A stretch of DNA of 64,000 bases from Aquatica leii (Eukaryota > Arthropoda > Insecta > Coleoptera > Lampyridae). Of the stretch, positions 55,430-64,000 are shown piece by piece. Made by a program: the position numbers and the translations under genes. A model generated the notes under the pieces. That model was given only the letters and a program-made list of their open reading frames with translations. It was not told the origin of the DNA and did no database searches. The DNA lies in NCBI GenBank assembly GCA_035610365.1, contig CM069435.1, forward strand, positions 68,879,389 to 68,943,388, in the 5' to 3' direction. The stretch's first letter is position 1. The number at the start of each line of letters is the position of its first letter.

Positions 55430-55640
55430 TTTTCTTTCTTACGTTTTTAGAGTTTAGATTATGGCTTATTTCACAAGTGGATAACCTAACTTTTGAGAAG
55501 TTCTTAGTTAGATTTCGGAACTTGTTTGAGCTTTGCTACTTATCTCACGCCCTGATAAAGCCTCTTACAAAACTAGGCGAAACGTTGGCAACTTCGGTTA
55601 CAACAACAATAACACGGTCCGAACTCGGAAAACATTCTTA
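55430..55640 (+). repeat. PLE terminus with hammerhead-like motif
   Basis: Shares the sequence around CACGCCCTGAT.AA, a spacer, CGAAACGTTGGCAACTTCGG and TTACAACAA with 21420-21610. Here helix II (GCCT/AGGC) pairs fully. Helix III is GTT-GGC-AAC with one mismatched closing pair before TTC. Plausible old hammerhead of a PLE family distinct from the 41-kb one. Confidence 0.55.
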
Positions 55641-55729
55641 TCTTAGTATAGATTCCGGCCGTGGAAGCCTTCGCTATTATATTATAAACAGACATTACAG
55701 AAAAAAATTTCCTTTAACATCATAGACGT

Positions 55730-57119
55730 CCTGTAATAAAACAAAATATAATATATAGAAAATGTTGCTTTAGAAAGATTGTATAATGAACCGTTACCTG
55801 CAAATACCAAACAAAAACCACATGCAGGACTTATTGCAGTTTATACTACCAATCACTCAAAACTTTTTTATAAAATTACTACACGGTGGTAGTGTGGAAC
55901 ACAGGGCTATTAAAGCAAATAGAAACTAACAAAGTTCAATAACTATATTTTCGTCGATTTATTACATACTTTTTTATTTTATTTTTCGTTTTTTTATTAT
56001 TAAAAAAAACTCGTTAATACTACGTTTTCAAAACATTTTTTTATTAGGTATTGCCAAAGTGGCGTATGTCATTTGACAGGAAAAAATATTATACTATTTT
56101 TGAAAATTACTAAAATTTGATGTTCACCATTTACATGTATTAATTTTATGTTTTACCAAATTAGTAATTGGTAAATAAAAACAAAATTTTTCTAGCAGTC
56201 ATTAAGTTCAAAGTCTTATAACCCAGAGCAATGGTGTATTGATTTACATTACTTTACCTTTCGAAGACTTATATTATTGTTAGTATCAATAGTCATTGCC
56301 GTATCTAGTTATTTTTGTGCAATAATTTGCATTAAAGCTTTTGATTACTACATTACAGTAAACGTATAATATTTTTTTTTGAATGCATTATTTTAGTTTT
56401 CATTACAGCTCATTAATTATATTATTGTAATTAGCATTTTCTTTCATCGATCATTTGTTAAGGGGAAGTTGTCAGGTTTATGTTAAATAGATTCCTTGAT
56501 AATACGTCACTAAGTTTGATAATAAAATCATATGCAATAACAAAAAGAAAACAATAGAGCTTTGCATACGTATTCATATGTCTAAACTTCTTTCTTTGAT
56601 AAGATTTGATGCGTTTACATATTATTCAACTGGAGTTATCGCAAGATTTAACTTTACAACTTGCAACTAAATAATGGAGTATTAGAAATTACTTTATTTA
56701 GTAATTCCAGTTTGTTTAGTACAATTTGGTTTGTCACATACAAATTTGCTTTTTTTTTAATAAGAGTTTATTTGAAAATTGATGTTTTTAAAAATAAAGA
56801 AAAATAAAAGCTTGGTTGAAACGTTTACAAAAATAATTTATTTTTATGCATACTAGTTTTATACATTTGATTACAATTACGACTGTTTTTCACATTTCTT
56901 TTTTACTTTAAGAAAAAGTTCTATTTCCATGTTAGAAAGATTACTTTTTTCTAAAAAGTGTCAGAAGCTTAAATTGCACGAGTGCGAAATGTTTGTCATT
57001 TACCACGTGTAGTAAAATTTACAACACCGTCCAAAGTTTTTGAAGTATTTGCTGTATAATTTGTATAATATATTTTTTTAAAATTTATTTACATTTTTGT
57101 TGTTTGTATTCTAACAAAG
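55730..57119. other. AT-rich spacer, no gene seen
   Basis: No coding region or repeat boundary can be supported. Confidence 0.55.
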
Positions 57120-57165
57120 GTTACTACTTTACTCTATTAATTTATTATAATCCTCCTTGTTATAT

Positions 57166-57507
57166 CTATTAGTAAATTGTTGTTGTATCCCAATAGGAGG
57201 TCGTGGTAAGGTTACAAATTAATTAATTTGTTTTTGAATGTTGGCGACGTTTCGCAGACTAGCTGTGTCTGCTTCTTCGGGCCTATTGTTTATTGTAAAA
57301 AAACAGCACGGTAAATACATTTTTAAGTAACAATCATAAAATTATTAAATTATATCACAAATTGAAAAAATTGTAAATAAAAATATCTATATATATATAT
57401 GATCTCTCTTATAACTAATTTAAAAACATCAGAAATTTATATTTTATTATTTTTATAATGAAAATTATGAGACTTACCAAGTTATTCTATGCAACTGTTT
57501 GCAATGA
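57166..57507 (-). repeat. Left inverted terminal repeat of the PLE
   Basis: Complementary to 57981-58323. On the minus strand it includes GAAGAAGCAGAC-ACAGCTA-GTCTGCGAAACGTC, split here for reading, with a perfect GCAGAC/GTCTGC stem next to GAAA. An (AT)n run sits near 57390. Confidence 0.85.
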
Positions 57508-57707
57508 ACAAATTAACACAACTATATTTAACATTGAATTATTTACATTGTACATAAATTTTTCAAGGTAAATGTTCTAACAGATTAAACTTATATTACA
57601 AACGTACAAAAATGTGATAATCTTATTGACGAATGACATAATAATTTATAATATTTGCCTTAATTACAATTAATTACTTATATTTAAGTTAAACTAAGTT
57701 GTCTTAA

Positions 57708-57998
57708 CTAAAAAACTGTTTTGATTTTACTAATTAAATTATTATACGCTATGTTAAAATTTTGAGTATCTGTTTTATAATTGACACAATCATTATAAAT
57801 TTTTATGAAAATCATTTCTGATACCAATCTTTTATTGTAATTACTTTCAATATCTAGAATGACCGGATTTTTGAAGTCAAAATTATGTCCTAATTGGTAG
57901 TGGTGGGTAGCTAGGGCTGTCTCTTCTTTGCCTTTCTTACAGTCATATTTATGGTTTTTTATTCGATTTTTTAGTTTTTTCATTGCAAACAGTTGCAT
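57708..57998 (-). pseudogene. PLE GIY-YIG endonuclease, C-terminal part
   Basis: Reads AMKKLKNRIKNHKYDCKK, ETALATHHYQLGHNFDFKNP, ILDIESNYNKRLVSEMIFIK and YKTDTQNFNIAYNNLI. In Penelope-type GIY-YIG domains the pattern is L..R...H..D......ALA.H....GH.FDF.....L..E.....R...E...I......N...D...L...Y. The frame is open for 96 codons and overlaps the right terminal repeat at its start. The GIY and YIG residues themselves and the RT are not included. It would nick the target during insertion. Incomplete; fossil. Confidence 0.85.
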
Positions 57999-58323
57999 AG
58001 AATAACTTGGTAAGTCTCATAATTTTCATTATAAAAATAATAAAATATAAATTTCTGATGTTTTTAAATTAGTTATAAGAGAGATCATATATATATATAT
58101 AGATATTTTTATTTACAATTTTTTCAATTTGTGATATAATTTAATAATTTTATGATTGTTACTTAAAAATGTATTTACCGTGCTGTTTTTTTACAATAAA
58201 CAATAGGCCCGAAGAAGCAGACACAGCTAGTCTGCGAAACGTCGCCAACATTCAAAAACAAATTAATTAATTTGTAACCTTACCACGACCTCCTATTGGG
58301 ATACAACAACAATTTACTAATAG
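57981..58323 (+). repeat. Right inverted terminal repeat of the PLE
   Basis: Complement of 57166-57507; the stem-plus-GAAACGTC motif lies at about 58207-58245 on the plus strand. Confidence 0.85.
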
Positions 58324-58334
58324 TTACTACTTTA

Positions 58335-61300
58335 GTAACTTTGAAGTGGGATGTACATAAAATAAGTGGACACAGTATACGTAAACCTATTAAAATTATA
58401 AGTATACGTGCTATTACTGCTACTGTATTTTACAGTGCTGCCAACTGACTTTGTCACGATCTCCTGCACAAAAAATTTGTTTTCATTCATTTTAAGGTAT
58501 TATAAATTTTGTTGATATAAATCCTCACACGATGCTACATTCCTCTACAAAACTGATACAGATTTTAAAATGTAAGATCATACAGAATTTTTCTCAAAAT
58601 TCCAAAACAATTTGTAATATTTAAAAAATACACTGTTCTACTAATATACGATTACGAAACAACTTTAAAACCAACTCGTTTATGAATCAGCGATTAATAA
58701 TCTTGACAATAGTGACGCTTTGGATCGATACGATACGACGACGACGATAAAATATTTGGATTATTAATTGCATTCATTAATCAAAATGGTTTGTTTTGAG
58801 TATTGCCAATAATTTATTGTCTGTGAGCTTATAGTTTCTTCATAATTATTGTCGTTCATTTATTTTAATAAACAAATACACAACGATCACGGAAAACCAA
58901 AATCTATGAACAGTACGACACGTATACAAATTGGTTATTTTACCGTTTTTTACAAATTCAAATTTTTTTATTTTATTTTAAACAACTTTTGTATTTGTTG
59001 TTCTTTGTCTACTGTACCTAAAAATTAGTCATAAAGCTGACGCCAAGTTTTAATTTAATAAACTTGTGTTGCGAATTTTTTTTATGATTTTTTTACTATA
59101 CTTTATAATTAAAATATACCAAAAAATATATTATTAGTTAAATAATTATTAATGTTTAAAAACGAGTTATGAATAACTTATAGATTGTTTAACAATAACT
59201 TTTGTTGTTTAATATTGTAATGTTTTTAGGTTTTATATTGCGTTTTTTTGGATGTGTTAGACTAATGTTTTATTTTATAGTTGTAACAATTAATTAGGTC
59301 TTAATCTTTTTTAGTAATTTAGTTGGTACTAATATTCGTTCTTTGTTTTTTATTTTATGTATATTTTTAAACTTTTGTTTTGTCATATTATGCCACAAAG
59401 TTTGTCACATACAGAAAACAGAGCTGAAAAAATAAAAAATTTAAAATAAACAGAACAATTCTATGAACCAAAATATTCAATGACAGTATATTTTTATGTA
59501 TGAAAGAATATATAACAATTACAATCGAAACTGCTTAATTGGTATAAAGTAATACAAGTAAAATTGGTACAAAATTAAATTAAACTTATTATTTAAAATT
59601 AATTCTTTTGCAAAAGCTTCATATACGCACATATTACTCAATACGAAACATACAATAATTAAAATTAAAATTATCAAAAGTACCGGTATTTTTGTAAAAA
59701 TAATTAAGACAACATTTTACTAAATTAAAGTTTAATAAAAAAAATTTAATTTACTACATACTAATACCAATGTCATAAGTTAAATAGCATTAAAAATTAG
59801 TTTTAGCATACATATAGCCATATTTAAACAAATTACCGTTTTTATAATCTATTGTTCTACAAAAGAACTTTTTTTATTATTTAATTTCTTATTTGTATTT
59901 TAAATTTATAATTAAACTTTATTTTTTATTTTAAATTTATTTTTACAATGATTTTAAACCTAATTATAACTGCTTTTATTAGTTAAGTAAAATAATATTT
60001 ATCTAAATCTTATTTGTCACAATAAAATTATTTTTTCAAACTACAAAATTGTTGTTTATGCAAATTTATCCTTGCCAGATGTTACAATTTAGTAAATTAG
60101 CATTTATAATTTTTTTATTAAGTTAATGAAGGTATTCATAAGTATTTTGAAATGGAAAGTAACTAAGAGTAACTTAATTGAGTTTGTACAAGTTTGATAT
60201 AATTTATTTTAAACTACGGTTTATATTAATTCCTAAATATAAGAATTACAAAACTTATGTACATTTTTTATCTTTAAATTTTATTATTACACAAATATAT
60301 AATAAATAACATTTAGAATACTTTACTATTTTTTTATATTAAAATTGTATTTAGTACTATCAAATGTAACACATTTACAAATAAAATTATGATTACAAAA
60401 CGTTTTTTAAAATTTCGATTATATTTTGATAAGTATTTTAGCAGTAAACACTGGTTTCAAAAACTGCTTCAACTTAAAAAAAAACATAGATAGTTTCGTC
60501 AAGCGTTTTTGTTTAACAATATTTTTTTTCTAAAATAAGATACAGAACATTTCAAGTATTGTAAAATATACAAAAATACTTAAACTCAATAAAATAAATT
60601 AGTAAAAAACGTCCAACACAACACAATTACAAATTAAAATAATAAACACCTAAATAAAAATAAAATTTAATTTATATCAAAATTTTTGTTTAACCAAAAA
60701 TAATTTTAAATTTAAACGGTTTACTTTTTACTCACTTATGAACTTAATTATTTCTTAAACGATGTTCTTTCAAACTTGAAGTTTAATCTTACACAACACT
60801 TACTAAGTTATTTTCACAAAAATGTATATTTAAACGTAATAATAAAAATATGCTTAACTTTAAGAAAAAGTTTTATAAAAAGTTTTTTATGCATTGAATT
60901 AATTGTCAAAAATGCAGTTTTTGCGTATATTTTTACAGCATTACAACTTTTATAAAGTTTTAATTTTAATTTTCAAAAAAACAATTTTGTTATGAACTTA
61001 AATATATTATTAACGCTAATTACTTTGAGTAATTAAACTTAAACGTATTAGTTGAGAGTAACGTTGCCAAGAATTAATTTGCAGTTTAAACTACTGTAAA
61101 CGTAAGATTTAATGCAAATGAATGGTTTCAGTTCCTAATTACTAATTAACAAACAAATATATCTATATTATTTCAGTTATTATTTAGTGCTGGTAGTTTA
61201 TTCCTGCGTCACTTTTAAGTTTGAAGCAAACTTTGCATTAGATAAAATATTAGTCATTAATTTTGGGTTTTGTCTATGGTTTTTATTGTCATTACGCTTA

Positions 61301-64000
61301 GATTGAATAAAACGTATTGCACTGCTTGTTATGCTTTATTTTTATTATTTATATATTTGTTAATAAATAATTTTGTTTCAAAATTATTGTTGCAAAATAA
61401 ATTTTCTTAAAAAAGTTTTATTGTATTTTTTACTATTAACATCTTTATAAAAAGTCAACAACAGTACTATAATGACGTAAATGTACTGGCAATGATACAA
61501 CAACTAGCATTTTGCATTAATGTAGTTTGTGTGTAGTGTAGTGCACTAAATGTTATATTCGTTTAGTTTTAATTTTGTATAAACTGCGTGTTTATCAAAA
61601 TGCGATTTCTGCTAAGTACACGTGTCGCTATAGTAACGTTATTAAAATCTTGAACTCTATTACATTTTTATCATTCTGGATTTATTAATTTTTTTTAGTT
61701 ATTTAAGTTAATAGATTGTATTAGAAAATGATAAAAATAGTTAAAAAAAATTAATTAAAAGTAGATATCAATATTTACTAATAGTGTAATTAAAAAAATA
61801 AAACAAAACAACATATCATAACATAAAAACTATATTACAAATACAAAATTAAACTTTTTTTTATGTTTTATTAATTACGTTACACTGTTCTGAAATGTAT
61901 CGTTTAATATTTCTATTATTTATTTTAAATAAATGTAATGTTGTTGTTAGATAACAAAAAAAAATTTTAAAATAACGAACACACTAAAAACATAATACAA
62001 TATTGCTTCCAAATCAATCTGCCACTTTTAAGTAACGTCACAGTACAAAGTGAGAGAAGTATTATGACAGCTCTAAAGTAAAACATTGCAGAAATTTACA
62101 TGTCGTCTATGTAGTATTCTAAAATTTTGAATACATTGTGTATATGTCTGTAATTATTTAGTGTGCAGCTACTTCGACAGTTAGGTTTAGTTATATTTAC
62201 TTCAAACAGCAAGTAATTAGAAGTGTATATAATATTTGGTAGTGCCTTATGCTTGTGCAGTTGTTATTTATAACCTCAATAGCAAACGAAAAAGAAATAT
62301 TTCTTATTTGATTATTAAAACGTAATAGAGACAGAGTAAGCAAACAACAAGTTCATAGACTCACTTTAAGACGTGTGTAAAAGCATTTAAACTTTTGTAT
62401 TCGCATATTTTATTCTGAGTGAATAGATTTGCACTAAATAATAGATATTCACTTATGTGTTCTTGGTTTTAGATAAACAGGTTTCTAAAATTGTCTAGTA
62501 TTAGCAAACTCAATATTATTAATCAATTCTTATTTCTCTGAATATTAAATTTTATTTTGTTCCGAAAGTTTATTCAAGTTAATTATTCATATTTATACAC
62601 TAATTAAGAAATACTATTAGAACGAATTAGCACAAAGTACAGACCAGAAACATAAGTAAACTTAGTTGTTTTACTCCAGAACTACCGATTGAACGCCATC
62701 TTAATGACGCCTTAATACAATTAGAACTTGTCTCGCGTAAAATTGGGAACATCAATCATGTTTCGCGCGGCTGAACGAAACAATATGTGTTGAAAACCAC
62801 ACGTTTAATAATCATAATAAAACGCACTGTAAAATGAGTGTTAAATGATATGAAATTAAAATGGCATTTTTTAACTTTTATTGCTAAAGAAAATTACTTA
62901 TGAATAAGTTGATTAAAATCTAGTGACGTGTATCATAATTTCAAGACATTTAAAAGCTAAATAGATACATATGAATGTATCGGTTTTATTTATTTTAATA
63001 ACACATTTTTTTATAACATAAAAATGTTTTTTGTCAGAACAAATATAATGCACGTGCTTATCTTATCTACTAAATATGCAATGTGTTTGAAAAAAATACA
63101 AATGGCAACTTAGATGAAAAAATGTTATGAACAAATTTGTTTACAAATAATCTAAGAATGTACTTTTACCGCAAACGTATTACTTCAAGAGTACCTACTA
63201 ATTAACTAAAAACTGAAAAAATGAAACGTATGATTGTACGCTACTGTAATCTAATCGCGGCCCAAACGGCGGAATTTTACATCCACACGTTCTTGCGTCA
63301 ATCTTTTTTTTATTGATTATAGTTATAGCACTAGTTATAGTGACTGATATACAAACAACATAGACTAAAAATAAATAACACTATGGATCTAGGTAGATAT
63401 ACTATTATGTTTGTCTACTTTCAGAAACATTTAAGTGTACTACTATTAGACACAAAATTACTATAAATAAAATATATAAATTATATACAAAAAAAAGTAC
63501 GCAAAAAGAATCAATATTTTAAAATTCATTACTACAATAAAAGCTGGTGCGGATCCTATTAACTCTTTCTAAATAAGACATACATAAGATCTCTACTAGA
63601 TTATGGTAGTATTTTTGTATATATAAAGTAATATACAAATCTATTCTATTCCTAAAGAAACATTACTTGCCAATCAAAACAATTTTAAAAACGTGAGTAT
63701 TTAATAATAAGTTAACAAATAAGTTGCATTCTTTACGTATTCATTGTTTAACAGTCACCTACTGTAAACAAAAATGAAGAAAGATGATTTCCTCTTAGTA
63801 TTGGCATATGCTGACACTATTAACCTTTCTTAAACTAAACAAAAATACTACCTATATACCTAATGGTATTTGTAACGTATTACATTACTTTTTTAAACCA
63901 AAAATTGTTACTCTACTTTTTAATAATAACAGCCAAGACAATAATTCTTTAGTAAACTGTATATAACTACAAAATCCATTAACCCAATAGTAATATATAC
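58335..64000. other. AT-rich spacer, no gene seen
   Basis: About 5.7 kb with almost no open frame above 60 codons and no recognisable element. Composition is uniformly AT-rich with frequent TAATTA/TTTAAA words. It could be intergenic or intronic. Confidence 0.6.

Larger units (their letters stand above)
54406..55700 (+). mobile_element. Penelope-like element fragment, interrupted by a TIR element
   Basis: A PLE reverse-transcriptase piece (54406-54605) and a PLE-type terminus (55310-55700) lie on the same strand, separated by a DNA element at 54620-55302. The terminus matches the one at 21420-21610 and contains CTGATAA, a GCCT/AGGC stem and GAAACGTTGGCAACTTCGG. The GIY-YIG domain expected between RT and terminus is not seen. 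Old and broken. Confidence 0.65.
57132..58322 (-). mobile_element. Penelope-like element with inverted terminal repeats and 12-bp TSD
   Basis: Flanked by GTTACTACTTTA (57120-57131 and 58323-58334). Inverted repeats of about 340 bp (57166-57507 and 57981-58323, sharing the last base with the duplication) are nearly identical and surround a GIY-YIG endonuclease fragment. A ~34-bp unpaired tail lies between the left duplication and the left repeat. PLEs are known for inverted or tandem terminal repeats with a short tail at one end, so the structure fits well. Only the C-terminal end of the protein remains, so the copy is incomplete. Near-identity of the repeats suggests a fairly recent insertion. 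Confidence 0.85.

Noticed and set aside
57380-57405. (AT)n run as a separate microsatellite
   Set aside because: It is part of the PLE terminal repeat and occurs again in the inverted copy near 58088.
1-64000. CRISPR array, bacterial operons, tRNA or rRNA genes
   Set aside because: No regularly spaced repeats, no Shine-Dalgarno-led gene runs, and no tRNA or rRNA signatures were seen; the window is eukaryotic.

Overview
This window looks like a gene-poor, very AT-rich stretch of an arthropod (most likely insect) nuclear genome. The inference rests on the mixture of mobile elements: several piggyBac lineages, IS630/Tc1-mariner-type transposases, a MULE (Mutator-like) transposase, a purine-rich insect-type LINE, Penelope-like elements (PLEs), and gypsy-type LTR elements with 4-bp target duplications. 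I see no complete host gene, no rRNA and no tRNA. The spacers look like intergenic or giant-intron sequence. One 92-bp open segment with a good splice donor (53564-53655) and one 30-bp segment (13844-13873) are the only candidate host exons, both weak and both on the plus strand.

Layout. 0-5 kb: a piggyBac C-terminus (minus), a LINE C-terminus (minus) and a short piggyBac element with both ends (3363-4940). 5.3-6.1 kb: a tandem repeat carrying a hammerhead-ribozyme-like fold, then a PLE-type hairpin. 9.8-12 kb: a Tc1/IS630-type remnant and a 513-bp-period tandem duplication. 14.9-20.1 kb: a gypsy-type gag fossil and a MULE transposase split by an LTR element (16869-19707) with a 4-bp target duplication. 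20.2-21.6 kb: piggyBac remnant and PLE terminus. 24.6-31.4 kb: two mariner-like remnants, a 67-bp inverted-repeat element, a Tc1-like short element, and a piggyBac with both ends (27510-29936) carrying a small MITE. 33.9-42.3 kb: the densest nest. A piggyBac (minus) abuts a second piggyBac (plus); the second received a third piggyBac at a TTAA (36180-40032), which in turn received a solo LTR (38427-39897). The second piggyBac also received a 1-kb hammerhead-ribozyme element (40850-41871). 44.2 kb: another mariner-like remnant. 46.4-51.9 kb: a LINE on the minus strand split by a second solo LTR. 54.4-58.3 kb: two PLE copies, one interrupted by a 683-bp terminal-inverted-repeat element and one with about 340-bp inverted terminal repeats around a GIY-YIG fragment. 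The rest, especially 58.3-64 kb, is AT-rich sequence without recognisable genes.

The most interesting item is the 40850-41871 element. It has about 325-bp tandem units, each carrying a type-I hammerhead ribozyme on the minus strand. One copy has every core residue and all helices intact. It is bounded by a 12-bp duplication of its target (ATTCAGTACTAT), a target that can be read independently as piggyBac coding sequence. A diverged relative with a 276-bp period lies at 5.35-5.76 kb and keeps helix I through a compensatory base-pair change. This is the structure expected of an animal retrozyme. A PLE at 57132-58322 also has a 12-bp target duplication, which suggests, but does not prove, a shared mobilising machinery.

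All calls come from reading motifs by eye. No database search was run, so family assignments are comparisons to remembered family signatures.
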